Positions 40,548 to 50,159 of a stretch of DNA of 64,000 nucleotides are shown in pieces. The DNA comes from an uncultured Porphyromonadaceae bacterium (GTDB taxonomy: Bacteria > Bacteroidota > Bacteroidia > Bacteroidales > Muribaculaceae): the NCBI GenBank assembly GCA_947567425.1, contig CANOLV010000009.1, positions 31,139-95,138 on the forward strand. The letters run 5' to 3'. The position numbers were made by a program, and so were the translations under genes. Position 1 is the first letter of the stretch; every line of letters begins with the position of its first letter. The notes below the pieces were generated by a model, which made no database searches, had not been told where the DNA came from, and worked only from the letters and a program-made list of their open reading frames with translations.

Positions 40548-41314
40548 TTGAAGTAAAAGGCGTAGAAAAGTCGTTTGACGGCGTGCAGGTGCTGAAGGGT
40601 GTTTCGTGCACCTTCGAGACTGGCAAGACCAATTTGATCATAGGGCAGAGCGGATCCGGAAAGACTGTGCTGATGAAGTCGTTGGTGGGACTGTTGCGGC
40701 CGGAGAAAGGCGAGATACTTTATGACGGACGCGACCTCCTTAAAATGGACCGGGAGGAGACCCAGAGCCTCCGCACGGAGATAGGCATGCTGTTTCAGGG
40801 ATCGGCGCTGTTTGATTCGGAGACGGTGCTCGGCAATGTGGAGTTCCCGCTGATGATGTACACCAAGATGACCGACGCCGAGCGCAAGGACAGGGCGCGG
40901 TTCTGTCTGGAGCGTGTAGGTCTAAAAGGTGCCGACGAGAAGTATCCCAGCGAGATATCGGGAGGTATGCAGAAGCGAGTGGCCATAGCCCGCGCCATAG
41001 CGCTGAATCCTAAGTATCTGTTCTGCGACGAACCTAATTCCGGGCTTGATCCTAAGACGTCGATACTTATCGACGAACTGCTGAGCGACATAACCCATGA
41101 ATATCAGATGACTACGGTGATCAATACCCATGACATGAACTCCGTGCTCGGTATCGGGGAGAACATCGTGTTCATACGCAAGGGACACAGGGAATGGGTC
41201 GGCAACAAAGATCTTGTCTACACTGCCACAAATGAAGCGCTGTCACACTTTATCTTTGCCACCGAACTGTTCCAGAAAGTCAAGGAGTACGTGATCAGCA
41301 ACGGTCACTCCTGA
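40544..41314 (+). CDS. mlaF: MlaF-type phospholipid transport ATPase
   Basis: 256 residues. Walker A IGQSGSGKTVLMKSL, signature EISGGMQKRVAIARAI and Walker B YLFCDEPNSGLDP are present. The C-terminus (FATELFQKVKEYV) is short. Two copies would pair with two MlaE subunits to drive lipid movement for outer-membrane asymmetry. It starts within the mlaE stop codon and ends five bases from the convergent rlmB gene, leaving almost no room for a separate terminator. Confidence 0.93.
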   Translation: MIEVKGVEKSFDGVQVLKGVSCTFETGKTNLIIGQSGSGKTVLMKSLVGLLRPEKGEILYDGRDLLKMDREETQSLRTEIGMLFQGSALFDSETVLGNVEFPLMMYTKMTDAERKDRARFCLERVGLKGADEKYPSEISGGMQKRVAIARAIALNPKYLFCDEPNSGLDPKTSILIDELLSDITHEYQMTTVINTHDMNSVLGIGENIVFIRKGHREWVGNKDLVYTATNEALSHFIFATELFQKVKEYVISNGHS

Positions 41315-41319
41315 CCACC

Positions 41320-42075
41320 TTAAATCACTTCCATATTGGAGTTAAGACGCTGACGCACTACCTCGTACATGATCACTCCGGCCGCTACCGATACGTTGAG
41401 GGAGCCTATCTTGCCGAACTGAGGTATTGACACGAACGTGTCGCACAGACGCATTGCTTCGGGGGATATGCCCACATCCTCGGCACCCATGACTATGGCC
41501 ACGGGAACGGTGTAGTCGGCCTGGGTATAATTGATGTCGGCTTTTTCAGAAGCGGCCACTATCGTGTAGCCGTTGTCTTTCAGAAAGCGGATGGCACCTG
41601 TGATGCTGCGTTCGCGGCATACCGGCAGGTGCAGGAGCGCTCCGGCTGAAGTCTTCACGGCATCGCCTCCGACGCTGACGCTGCCTCGCTCGGGAATCAC
41701 GATGGCGTCCACTCCGGCGCATTCGCATGTGCGGGCTATGGCTCCGAAATTACGCACGTCGGTGATTCCGTCAAGCAATACGATGAACGGAAGCACCCCG
41801 TCTTCATACAGCTCGGGGACGAGATAGTCCAGACGGTGGTAGGTCACCGCCGACAGCATGGCGAGTACTCCCTGATGGTTCTTGCGGGTGATTCGGTTGA
41901 TGCGTTCCACCGGCACGCGCTGCACCGGGATCGAGTGGGCTTTGATCAGGCTGTTGAGTTCGCCGAGCAGTTCGCCGTTGAGGTCTTTCTTTATGTATAT
42001 CTTGTCGATTTCCTTACCGGCTTCGATGGCCTCGATCACGGCTCTGATGCCGAAGATATAGTCGTTTGCTTCCAT
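41320..42075 (-). CDS. rlmB: 23S rRNA 2'-O-methyltransferase, RlmB/TrmH (SpoU) family
   Basis: 251 residues. An N-terminal substrate-binding domain (about 5-80) is followed by the trefoil-knot SpoU domain: LLDGITDVRNFGAIARTCECAGVDAIV, IVMGAEDVGIS and IPQFGKIGSLNVSVAAGVIMYEVVRQR are its three motifs. The enzyme methylates a ribose in 23S rRNA (G2251 in E. coli) using SAM. It is the last gene in the dnaN-to-rlmB run, 27 bases after recN. Confidence 0.92.
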   Translation of the reverse strand: MEANDYIFGIRAVIEAIEAGKEIDKIYIKKDLNGELLGELNSLIKAHSIPVQRVPVERINRITRKNHQGVLAMLSAVTYHRLDYLVPELYEDGVLPFIVLLDGITDVRNFGAIARTCECAGVDAIVIPERGSVSVGGDAVKTSAGALLHLPVCRERSITGAIRFLKDNGYTIVAASEKADINYTQADYTVPVAIVMGAEDVGISPEAMRLCDTFVSIPQFGKIGSLNVSVAAGVIMYEVVRQRLNSNMEVI

Positions 42076-42102
42076 TCTATGATGTTTGTTGGGATTTTTC
42101 GG

Positions 42103-43770
42103 TTATTTTTTTGTTTGGGCGAGGAGCGATTTAGCGTTGGCGCGTGCGGCTTCGTCCACCTTGGAGCCGCTGAGCATCACAGCCAGTTCGTCGATGCGCT
42201 CGCTGTCGGTCAGACGGCGGATGTATGTATGTGTCGACTGGTCGTCGTCCTCTTTATATACCTTGAAGTGGGCCGCGCCCTTTGCCGCTACCTGTGGCAG
42301 ATGGGTGATGGCCATCACCTGGATGCTGTCTGATATGTCGAGCATCATCTGCCCCATGCGGTTGGCTACGTCGCCGGAGACTCCTGTGTCCACTTCGTCG
42401 AAGATGATCGACGGAAGCTGCATCTTGCTTGCGATGATCGACTTTATTGACAGCATCAGTCGGGAGATCTCGCCGCCCGATGCCGTTCCGCCTACCGGCA
42501 GCAGGGCCTGGTTCTTATTGAAGGCGAAGAGCAGTTCCACGCTGTCCATGCCTTGGGGCGACATGGCCACTGGCGTTATCTTTACTTTCGTCTGGAGGTT
42601 TTTCATTCCGAGCGGCATGGCGGTGTCGCGCAGTTGACGTTCAAATTGAATGGCCACTTCGGCACGGCGTTTCGACAGTTCGGCGGCGGCGCTTTTGGCC
42701 ACGGCTTTTGTGCGTCTCACTTCTTTCTCAAGTTCTTCGAGAGTGTAGGAGCTGTTTTCGAGCGCGTCAAGTCGGGCGCGGAACGATTCGCGAAGCTCGA
42801 TCAGCTGTTCCACCGAATCGACATGGTGTTTGTGCTGAAGAGCGTAAATGTTATTGAGACGTTCCTCTACGGCTTCGAGTTCGTCAGGATCGGCCGAAAG
42901 GTCGCTGTCGTATGCTTCGAGAGTCTCGGCTATGTCCTGAAGTTCGATCCGCGCCGATCTAAGCCGTTCGAGCATGTTGTCGGAGTCGTCGAGCACCTGG
43001 CTCAGCGCTTCGCAGTATTCTTCAGTTTCGCCCAGGAGCGAGAGCGCATTTGTCTGTCCGTTATAGAGTGAGTCGAGGGCGCCGTTAAGCGTCGATTTTA
43101 TCTCGGTCATGTTGGCCAGGATGTCACGGTCGCGTTCGAGCTGTTCCTGTTCGCCGGGTTGGAGCTTCATGGCATCGAGCTGTTCGAGCTGAAAGCGGGT
43201 GAAGTCCTCGTCTTCGCGGTTGGCGTTCATCTGCTTGACGGTGTCGTTGTACCTTTTCAAGGCCGCGCGGTATGAGGCATACTTTCGGGCATAGTCCTTC
43301 AGCACGTCGCGGTTTGACGCCAGAGTGTCAAGTATCTGAAGTTGGAAGTCTGGTGATGTCAGAAGCTGGTTCTGATGCTGCGAGTGGATGTCGATGAGCT
43401 GCATTGCCACGTGCGACAGCAGGTCGAGCGTCACCGGCGAATCGTTGATGAACGCCCTCGACCGTCCGGCCGGGGCGATTTCGCGGCGAAGTATACATAT
43501 CGAGTCGTCCCATTCGATGTCGTTTGACAGGCAGTATTCTTTAAGGCGCGGATAGCCGCTTACTTCAAAAGCCGCTTCTATGACCGATTTGCGGCCGGAA
43601 TCGCGCACTGCCTTGAGGTCGGCACGGCCGCCGAGTATCAGCGACAGCGCACCGAGCATTATCGACTTTCCGGCGCCGGTCTCGCCGGTGATGATGTTGA
43701 AGCCGTCGGTAAATTCGATGTCGACGGTGTCGATCAGGGCGTAATTGGATATATGTAATGTCTTTAACAT
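42103..43770 (-). CDS. recN: DNA repair protein RecN
   Basis: 555 residues, normal for this SMC-like ATPase. Walker A is in IITGETGAGKSIMLGALSL. Two long coiled-coil stretches (about 155-240 and 265-365) surround the hinge region, and the C-terminal ATPase half has VGGTASGGEISRLMLSIK and PSIIFDEVDTGVSGDVANRMG. RecN holds broken DNA ends together during recombinational repair. It follows the DUF4835 gene by 20 bases and precedes rlmB by 27. In Bacteroidetes this order recurs, in my recollection. Confidence 0.96.
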   Translation of the reverse strand: MLKTLHISNYALIDTVDIEFTDGFNIITGETGAGKSIMLGALSLILGGRADLKAVRDSGRKSVIEAAFEVSGYPRLKEYCLSNDIEWDDSICILRREIAPAGRSRAFINDSPVTLDLLSHVAMQLIDIHSQHQNQLLTSPDFQLQILDTLASNRDVLKDYARKYASYRAALKRYNDTVKQMNANREDEDFTRFQLEQLDAMKLQPGEQEQLERDRDILANMTEIKSTLNGALDSLYNGQTNALSLLGETEEYCEALSQVLDDSDNMLERLRSARIELQDIAETLEAYDSDLSADPDELEAVEERLNNIYALQHKHHVDSVEQLIELRESFRARLDALENSSYTLEELEKEVRRTKAVAKSAAAELSKRRAEVAIQFERQLRDTAMPLGMKNLQTKVKITPVAMSPQGMDSVELLFAFNKNQALLPVGGTASGGEISRLMLSIKSIIASKMQLPSIIFDEVDTGVSGDVANRMGQMMLDISDSIQVMAITHLPQVAAKGAAHFKVYKEDDDQSTHTYIRRLTDSERIDELAVMLSGSKVDEAARANAKSLLAQTKK

Positions 43771-43790
43771 AAGAAAAACGGCAAATTGAT

Positions 43791-44708
43791 CTATTTGTTG
43801 ACGCCTTTTTTTATCATGTCCAGGCGGGTGGTCTCTGTGGGATATATCTTATATAGGAGTTCGTATACGCGTGTACGTTCCTCCTGTGAACCTTTTGTGT
43901 ACACGTTGACGAGTTCGTCGAGTTTGGCGTCCTTGAACATTGAAAGTGTGACCGACATCGGAGCCACTTCGGCGATTTTGGCGAGGGTCTCAAGCGATGC
44001 CGTTATCGCCGCGCGTCCTTTGTCGGGGCTGATCGACATCTCGTCAAGTCCGTTGCGGTGGTATTGGTATAAGAGGTCGCGGTACTGTATGGTCGACGGC
44101 TCGGTGTATGCGTTGAGCACGGCGCTTCGGTTTTTTGTATCCTCGAATGCCCTCCATCCGCTTTCGTTGGTCGACTGTGCCATCTGCACCACATTTTTGG
44201 CCTGGTCATAGAATCCGTTGCCCCCGCGGTCGGAAAAACTGTCGAAGTCTATGGCCAGAATCAGATATACGTAGAAGTTCAGTATGGCGGTCAGATTGCT
44301 CTCCATAGAGTTCTCCGAGAAGATAAGTGGTTGCCCTTCAAGATACTCGAATTCTATTTTTGTGTCCTTGAAGTTGAGGAGGGTCGTCGTGTAGGTGCTG
44401 TTGTACACCGGGCGCGACGATTGTATCTGAAGCTCGCCGGAGAGCTTGGCGTCTTCATACGACTTTATCGTGAAGAACATGCGGCAGTCGATCTTCTCAT
44501 TGGCCGCTATCTGGGCGTTCGACCATTTGCGTGTGTTTACATACTCGGAGATGGCGTTTTCGAGGGTCGTGAACACCGAGGTGTTGGTGCCCTGCACTTG
44601 CGAGTAGTCCACCTGTACCTGGCAGTTCAGTTCCTGCGCCCGGACGGGGTGGATCAAGGCCGTGGCCACGGCTATGGTTATGGTTAAGATAAGGCGGATT
44701 GATGTCAT
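43791..44708 (-). CDS. porD: DUF4835 family secreted protein, PorD-like
   Basis: 305 residues with a signal peptide ending HPVRAQ. The mature start ELNCQVQVDYSQVQGTNTSVFTTLENAISEYVNTRKW is the signature of DUF4835, and IYPTETTRLDMIKKG near the end is also conserved. Recent family annotations call it PorD, tied to type IX secretion, though its role there is not well defined. It overlaps coaBC by four bases and lies just ahead of recN. I am confident of the family and less so of the T9SS link in this organism, since no other por genes are in the window. Confidence 0.82.
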   Translation of the reverse strand: MTSIRLILTITIAVATALIHPVRAQELNCQVQVDYSQVQGTNTSVFTTLENAISEYVNTRKWSNAQIAANEKIDCRMFFTIKSYEDAKLSGELQIQSSRPVYNSTYTTTLLNFKDTKIEFEYLEGQPLIFSENSMESNLTAILNFYVYLILAIDFDSFSDRGGNGFYDQAKNVVQMAQSTNESGWRAFEDTKNRSAVLNAYTEPSTIQYRDLLYQYHRNGLDEMSISPDKGRAAITASLETLAKIAEVAPMSVTLSMFKDAKLDELVNVYTKGSQEERTRVYELLYKIYPTETTRLDMIKKGVNK

Positions 44709-45901
44709 AGTGTCATTATGGTGTCGATGATGTCGCGGGCCACATCTTCCTTCGGCTTTGTGCCGAACGGAAGTTCGCGTCCGTCCCGGGTGTAGATGGT
44801 CACTTTGTTGGTGTCGGTCCCGAATCCGGCACCTTTGTCGCGGAGTGAGTTCAGCACTATCATGTCAAGATTTTTCGACTCCAGCTTTCCACGTGCGTTG
44901 ACCGATTCGTTGTCTGTCTCCAGGGCGAAGCCTACGAGCGTCTGGCCGTCGCGTTTTTTCTGTCCGAGGGTTTTTGCTATGTCGGGGTTCTTGACAAGCT
45001 CGATTACCGGCACATCCGACGTCTCGCGTTTGATCTTCCTGTCGGCAGTATGTTTCGGGGCATAGTCGGCCACGGCGGCGCACATGATGGCTATGTCGGT
45101 GTCGGTAAAGATGCTTTCACATGCCGACAGCATCTCTTTGGCTGACTCCACCTTCACCAAGTTGATCCGTGGATGGCTTACGTTCATGTTGACGGGTCCG
45201 CTGACCAATGTCACTTCGCCGCCTCTGTCGGCGGCTTCGAGGGCAAGGGCATAGCCCATTTTCCCCGAACTGTAGTTGCCGATGAAGCGCACGGGATCGA
45301 TCTTTTCGTAGGTCGGTCCGGCTGTGACGAGCACTTTTTTACCGGCAAAGTCGCTTTTTGAAGCGAAGAACCGTTCGAGAGCTTTCACTATGTTCTCCGG
45401 TTCCTCCATGCGTCCTTTGCCTACAAGGTGGCTGGCGAGCTCGCCTGAGGCCGGTTCGATGATGTGGTTGCCGTAGGAACGAAGCAGTTCGATGTTGCGG
45501 ACGGTCGACGGATGCGCCATCATGTCGAGATCCATCGCCGGCGCTACAAACACCGGCGCTTTGGCCGACAGATAGGTGGTGACGAGCATGTTGTCGGCCA
45601 CGCCGTTGGCCATCTTGGCTATGGTGTTGGCGGTGGCGGGAGCGATGACCATCGCGTCGGCCCATAGGCCGAGGTCGACATGGCTGTGCCATTCGCCGGT
45701 GTTGGCGGTGAAGAATTCGCTGACCACAGGCTTCCCGCTGAGTGCCGACAGTGTGACCGGTGTGATGAATTCTTTTCCGGAGGGGGTTATTACCACCTGG
45801 ACCTCTGCACCGGCTTTTATGAGCAGACGCAGTAGAACGACCGATTTATATGCCGCGATTCCGCCGGATATTCCGAGAATTATGTGTTTGCCTTTAAGCA
45901 T
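44705..45901 (-). CDS. coaBC: Bifunctional phosphopantothenoylcysteine decarboxylase/synthetase
   Basis: 398 residues. The N-terminal flavoprotein decarboxylase (about 1-185) has ILGISGGIAAYKSVVLLR, the active-site His in TGEWHSHVDLG, and APAMDLDMMAHPS. The C-terminal synthetase (about 190-398) has VLVTAGPTYEKIDPVRFIGNYSSGKMGYALA and KNPDIAKTLGQKK. It adds cysteine to phosphopantothenate and then decarboxylates it, two steps of coenzyme A synthesis. It follows the exonuclease gene by 11 bases and overlaps porD. Confidence 0.96.
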   Translation of the reverse strand: MLKGKHIILGISGGIAAYKSVVLLRLLIKAGAEVQVVITPSGKEFITPVTLSALSGKPVVSEFFTANTGEWHSHVDLGLWADAMVIAPATANTIAKMANGVADNMLVTTYLSAKAPVFVAPAMDLDMMAHPSTVRNIELLRSYGNHIIEPASGELASHLVGKGRMEEPENIVKALERFFASKSDFAGKKVLVTAGPTYEKIDPVRFIGNYSSGKMGYALALEAADRGGEVTLVSGPVNMNVSHPRINLVKVESAKEMLSACESIFTDTDIAIMCAAVADYAPKHTADRKIKRETSDVPVIELVKNPDIAKTLGQKKRDGQTLVGFALETDNESVNARGKLESKNLDMIVLNSLRDKGAGFGTDTNKVTIYTRDGRELPFGTKPKEDVARDIIDTIMTL

Positions 45902-45912
45902 GGCCGCAGGGT

Positions 45913-46674
45913 CTATTTTAGCCTTAGTTTGATGTTGGTGATCACTTGCTTTGTGTTGGCGGGAAATTCGCCCTGCATCATCCAGGAGTAATAGCCGAGG
46001 TCGCGCCTGAACACATCTTCCACCAGCTGTCCTTTGTACTTGCCGAAATTGAACACCTCCTTGTTGTCGGCATTATATATGATGCGTCCCATCAGGTCCA
46101 CATTCTTATTCTGTGAGGAAAATTCCGACAGGAATTCCACGTCGTTCCGGAGTGAGGGATAGTGGTCGAGCTGGGCTTTCAGCACTTCGTATGTGGCGCG
46201 GGTGTCGGCATTGGCCGAATGGGCTTCGGTGAGGTCCTTGCCGCAGTAGAATTTATATGCCGCGATCAGTGTGCGCTGCTCCATCTTGTGAAATATGGTC
46301 TGCACGTCGACGAATTTGCGCCTCGACAGGTCGATATTGACTCCGGCCCGCAGGAATTCTTCCATCAGGATGGGTATGTCGAAGCGGTTGGAGTTGAATC
46401 CGGCAAGGTCGGCGCCGAGAAATTCGTTGGCCAGTTCCTGTGCCACCTGGCGGAATGTCGGTTTGTCCTTGACATCCTCGTCTGTGATGTGGTGTACGGC
46501 TGTGGCTTCTTCGGGTATGTGCATCTCCGGATTCACCCGTAAGGTGCGTTCCGATTCGGCGCCTGAAGGCATCACTTTTATGTAGGATATTTCCACTATC
46601 CTGTCTTTCAGAATATTGGTCCCGGTAGTCTCCAGGTCGAAGAATATGATGGGGTTTCTCAGTGAGAGTTCCAT
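45913..46674 (-). CDS. 3'-5' exonuclease (DnaQ-like, DNA polymerase III epsilon family)
   Basis: 253 residues. The DEDD exonuclease motifs are visible: IIFFDLETTGTN (Exo I), FNSNRFDIPIL (Exo II) and the HSANADTRATYEVL motif (Exo III, DEDDh type with His). A C-terminal portion (about 195-253) with FNFGKYKGQLVEDVFRRDLGYYSWMM resembles the small DUF3820-like domain seen in related exonucleases. It may serve as polymerase proofreader or a repair exonuclease. The gene lies between dnaN (27 bases) and coaBC (11 bases), which favours a replication role. Confidence 0.9.
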   Translation of the reverse strand: MELSLRNPIIFFDLETTGTNILKDRIVEISYIKVMPSGAESERTLRVNPEMHIPEEATAVHHITDEDVKDKPTFRQVAQELANEFLGADLAGFNSNRFDIPILMEEFLRAGVNIDLSRRKFVDVQTIFHKMEQRTLIAAYKFYCGKDLTEAHSANADTRATYEVLKAQLDHYPSLRNDVEFLSEFSSQNKNVDLMGRIIYNADNKEVFNFGKYKGQLVEDVFRRDLGYYSWMMQGEFPANTKQVITNIKLRLK

Positions 46675-46701
46675 ATTTGGTCTGTGTAGGGGAATAAAGT
46701 C

Positions 46702-47832
46702 TTAGAAGTCGGTTACGGTCATGGGCATGAGCAGCATGAGCAGTTCGCTGTCGTCGTCGTTTTCAGAAGGCAGGAACACTCCCGGGCGGCTCGGGTCAGA
46801 CAGTTTGATGACCAGGTCGGTGGTCGATATCGTGTTGGAGATTTCGATGAGGTATGGTGCGCTGAATCCTATCACCATCTCGTTGCCGGTGAAGTCGCAC
46901 GCCACTTCCTCGCGGGCTGAGGTGCAGAAGTTGTTGTCGGTGGCTTTCATCACTAGCTTTTCGGGCTGAATCTTGAATTTGACAAGTCCGTGGCCTTGGT
47001 CGACGAACACTCCCACGCGGCGCACCGCGTTCAGGAACGACTGGCGGTCGATGGTCAGCACGTATGGATTGTTGGTCGGAATGACGCGGTTATAGTCGGG
47101 GAATGAACCTTTTATGAAGCGGCAGTTGAACTTATAGGACTGGCTTTCGAAAGTGACGCTTTTAGGCTCTACAGTGATCTTGATCTTTTCCTCTTTGGAA
47201 AATACGTTTTTCACCACCGTGGCGGGCTTCACCGGCAGGATGAACGAACCTTCCTGGCCGGGGGCCGACAGGGCGTTGCGGTATTTTACGAGCTTGCGGG
47301 TGTCGGTGGCCACGAAAGTGATGGCGTCAGGCTTGATGTCCCACAGTATACCCATCATCTGTGGACGCAGGTCGTCGTTGCCAACGGCAAAAAGGGTATT
47401 GTCGATTCCCTTGAGCACCTGCTCGGTGGGGCAGGTGAATGTGAACACTCCTTCTGAATTCTCAGTCGTTTCGTTTGACGGATATTCATTGCCGTTGATG
47501 GCGATGAAGCTGTAGTTTCCGCTTGAATATGTTATTTCGACGGAGAGATTGTCGTCGTTGATGTCGAAAGTCACGCCTTGGTCAGGCATCTCCTTGAGCA
47601 GGTCCACCAGTCGGCGGGCGTCGACGCAGAAGCGTCCTTCGCCTTCGGTGTCAAACACGTCGACATGTGCCACGAGTGTGTTCTCGAGGTCCGAGGCGGT
47701 GATTATCAGTTGGTTGTCCTTAAGCTCAAACAGGAAGTTGTTGAGGATGGTCAACGCATTTTTCGAGTTAATCACTTTGCTTACAGCGGACACGTAGCTG
47801 TAGAGGGTTTTACTTGAGACGTTAAACTTCAT
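46702..47832 (-). CDS. dnaN: DNA polymerase III beta subunit (sliding clamp)
   Basis: 376 residues from the start MKFNVSSKTLYSYVSAVSKV at 47832. The open frame continues upstream to 48072, but the extra 80 residues lack family similarity, contain the promoter, and overlap the catalase gene, so they are rejected. Three clamp domains follow one another, with GRFCVDARRLVDLLKEMP and the C-terminal LLMPMTVTDF (family usually ends in MPMR/L). DnaN tethers polymerases to DNA. It heads the operon with the exonuclease, coaBC, porD, recN and rlmB genes. Confidence 0.96.
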   Translation of the reverse strand: MKFNVSSKTLYSYVSAVSKVINSKNALTILNNFLFELKDNQLIITASDLENTLVAHVDVFDTEGEGRFCVDARRLVDLLKEMPDQGVTFDINDDNLSVEITYSSGNYSFIAINGNEYPSNETTENSEGVFTFTCPTEQVLKGIDNTLFAVGNDDLRPQMMGILWDIKPDAITFVATDTRKLVKYRNALSAPGQEGSFILPVKPATVVKNVFSKEEKIKITVEPKSVTFESQSYKFNCRFIKGSFPDYNRVIPTNNPYVLTIDRQSFLNAVRRVGVFVDQGHGLVKFKIQPEKLVMKATDNNFCTSAREEVACDFTGNEMVIGFSAPYLIEISNTISTTDLVIKLSDPSRPGVFLPSENDDDSELLMLLMPMTVTDF

Positions 47833-47917
47833 AATGTATGGTATTTTTATTTTGATTACAACGTTGCCGAAAAAACCGTAGGAGCCGCAAAAGGATTCCT
47901 GCCCGGATTTTAACTTA

Positions 47918-47925
47918 CAAAAATA
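47918..47925 (-). promoter_or_regulatory. -7 element of the dnaN operon
   Basis: Minus-strand TATTTTTG matches TAnnTTTG and lies 85 bases upstream of the dnaN ATG. The region 47833-48064 otherwise holds no gene on either strand that I can support. Confidence 0.5.
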
Positions 47926-48064
47926 GTAAATTCCCACCACATTATTGGAAAAAACTTCCGACAATCTCAAAAGTCTGCAAAATCCTGCCAAAAAAGTCCG
48001 CATCTTACCCGGTGTGTGCCGGATAAAATGCGGATAAAAAGATCGAGGTCTGAAGAGTTGCGCG

Positions 48065-49579
48065 TCACTCATCCTGTTGGGCGGTCTCCCGTTTATCCCA
48101 TACGGGATGCGCCGGATCTTCTGCCGTAAGGGCTTCCGCCAGGTCTATGCCCAGCGCGTCGGCAAGCATCCGGCCATATTCATTGTCGGCATTATGGCAA
48201 GCGCGTACGTGGCGCTGCTTGATAAACAGCGGAATCTCCGCCATCTGCGTGGCCGTGTTGTCGCATGTGGCCTTTTGGTCCTCCGGACTCATAAGCCTCC
48301 AGAGTTTTCCCGGTTGGGTGTAATAGTCGTCGTCATACTGGCGCTCGTCGTAATTATACATGTCGCCGTGTAGCTTCATTGGCGGTTCCTTGAGGGAAGT
48401 GGTGTCGCGCCATTCGCCGTAGCTGTTAGGCTCGTAGGCCGGAGTGCGCCCTAAGTTGCCGTCGGTGCGCATCTGGCCGTCGCGGTGGTAGGAATGAAAC
48501 GGACATTTCGGCTGGTTGACGGGTATGAGGTTGTGGTTCACTCCGAGACGGTAGCGCTGTGCGTCGCCATAAGAGAAGAGCCGGCCCTGCAGCATCTTGT
48601 CCGGCGATAGCCCGATGCCGTCCACTATATTGGCCGGATTGAATGCCGCCTGCTCGATTTCGGCGAAGAAGTTTTCCGGGTTGCGGTTTAGCTCGAGTAT
48701 GCCGACGTCGCGCAGCGGGAAGTCCTTATGATACCATACTTTGGTCAGGTCAAACGGGTTTATGTGATACTTTTCGGCTTCCTCCTCCGTCATAAGCTGT
48801 ACTTGGAGTTTCCATTTTGGAAAGTCTCCGCGTTCGATGGCCTCGAAAAGGTCACGTTGGTGCGATTCGCGGTCTTTGGCTATGATGGCCTCGGCCTCTT
48901 TGTCGGTCAGATTCTTAATGCCCTGGAGTGTACGGAGGTGGAATTTCACCCATGTGCGTTTATTATCTTTGTTGATAAAGCTGTAGGTGTGGCTTCCGAA
49001 TCCGTGCATGTGGCGGAACGAAGCCGGAATGCCTCTTGGCGACATGGTGATCGTGATCTGATGCAGGGCCTCTGGCAGTAGGGTCCAGAAGTCCCAGTTG
49101 GCTGTCGGATTGCGCATGCCTGTGCGCGGATCGCGTTTTATGGCATGGTTGAGGTCAGGAAACTTCAGCGGGTCGCGAAGGAAAAACACCGGAGTATTGT
49201 TTCCCACAAGGTCCCAGTTGCCTTCGTCGGTATAGAATTTCATGGCAAAGCCGCGGATGTCGCGTTCGGCGTCGGCGGCACCGCGTTCGCCGGCCACGGT
49301 CGAGAACCGGACCAGACATGGAGTCTGCTTCCCGACCTCCGAAAATATGGAGGCGCGGGTAAAGTCAGTGATGTCGTCGGTGACCGTAAATCGGCCGAAT
49401 GCGCCGGATCCCTTGGCATGCATTCGTCTTTCAGGGATTACTTCGCGGTCGAAGTGTGCGATTTTCTCAAGATACCACGGGTCTTGAACAGTCTGAGGTC
49501 CATGGAGGCCTGCGGTTTGTACATTCTGGTTGTCGGCGATCGGGCGCCCGTTTTCAGCGGTCAGTCTTTTCTTGTCCAT
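48065..49579 (-). CDS. katA: Monofunctional haem catalase (clade 3)
   Basis: 504 residues. Catalytic His54 in [12 protein letters not shown], the distal Asn in [13 protein letters not shown] (about 127) and the haem-ligand Tyr in [14 protein letters not shown] (about 337) are all present. NADPH-site and clade-3 features ([28 protein letters not shown]) fit small-subunit catalases. The enzyme disproportionates hydrogen peroxide and helps an anaerobe survive oxygen exposure. It seems to be a single gene; dnaN lies 232 bases downstream on the same strand. No OxyR site was recognised. Confidence 0.97.
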   Translation of the reverse strand: MDKKRLTAENGRPIADNQNVQTAGLHGPQTVQDPWYLEKIAHFDREVIPERRMHAKGSGAFGRFTVTDDITDFTRASIFSEVGKQTPCLVRFSTVAGERGAADAERDIRGFAMKFYTDEGNWDLVGNNTPVFFLRDPLKFPDLNHAIKRDPRTGMRNPTANWDFWTLLPEALHQITITMSPRGIPASFRHMHGFGSHTYSFINKDNKRTWVKFHLRTLQGIKNLTDKEAEAIIAKDRESHQRDLFEAIERGDFPKWKLQVQLMTEEEAEKYHINPFDLTKVWYHKDFPLRDVGILELNRNPENFFAEIEQAAFNPANIVDGIGLSPDKMLQGRLFSYGDAQRYRLGVNHNLIPVNQPKCPFHSYHRDGQMRTDGNLGRTPAYEPNSYGEWRDTTSLKEPPMKLHGDMYNYDERQYDDDYYTQPGKLWRLMSPEDQKATCDNTATQMAEIPLFIKQRHVRACHNADNEYGRMLADALGIDLAEALTAEDPAHPVWDKRETAQQDE

Positions 49580-50159
49580 ACAATCATAATGGGTTTTAAA
49601 GGTCAGTAAAAGTGAAAACTAAAACGTCCGCCTTTTGAAAAAAGTTTGCCCCCTTGACACTTAATCCCTCCCCCGTTTGGCGATTTTAAGTGAATTAAAA
49701 ATTTTTTAATTGGGGTTTATTGCAGAAATGGAATTTAATTCAGATATTTGTAACGCTTATCTTTTATCGCAGAAGCCCCGGAGGGGTGAACGTGGGAGGG
49801 GTAAGTGGGATTTTTTGTTAGCGTTTACACGACGCTTATTTCTTGACCTTTCGGAATCTCGCAAATTCTAATCACCGTCAAGGATGAGGCAACTGTAGAT
49901 GTCCGTGGATATGACTGTCCTCTTGTGGAGGAGTCGTATGCGCTTGGTATTTCCGTAGGATTTTTCCTATGGAAATATGTCAATTGCATAAACTTGTTTT
50001 GTGGCACAAAACAACTGTCATATAAAGCGTGGGCTTCTGCGTTGCTCGTTCTACGGTGATGGGCAATGCGAGAGCCTCGAAAGGTGGAACGAGTGACGAG
50101 TAGGGTTCCACGCTTCTTATTTGTCCGGCCTTCAGGAATCCAAGGCTGTCGATACTGTT
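49580..50159. other. Gene-free region with several inverted repeats between katA and glycan island
   Basis: No supportable gene is seen in these 580 bases. The katA-proximal part is AT-rich, with the near-palindrome ATTAAAAATTTTTTAAT. A perfect 10-base inverted repeat with a single-base loop is at 49994-50014 (TTGTTTTGTG/CACAAAACAA). A long hairpin runs from 50025 to 50115: outer arms AAGCGTGG and CCACGCTT, then an inner stem pairing GTTGCTCGTTCTAC (50041-50054) with GTGGAACGAGTGAC (50084-50097). A smaller stem TCCGTAGGA/TCCTATGGA lies near 49955. The long hairpin ends 44 bases before the first glycosyltransferase start, so it may be a leader structure or a mobile repeat. Confidence 0.55.

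Noticed and set aside
47833-48072. N-terminal extension of dnaN by 80 codons
   Set aside because: No similarity to clamp proteins, contains a promoter-like element and overlaps the catalase 3' end; MKFNVSSKT is the family start.
49825-50007. 60-codon minus-strand frame, and an open plus-strand stretch at about 49855-50060
   Set aside because: No start with support on the plus strand and no recognised domain on either; could be decayed coding DNA but evidence is too weak.
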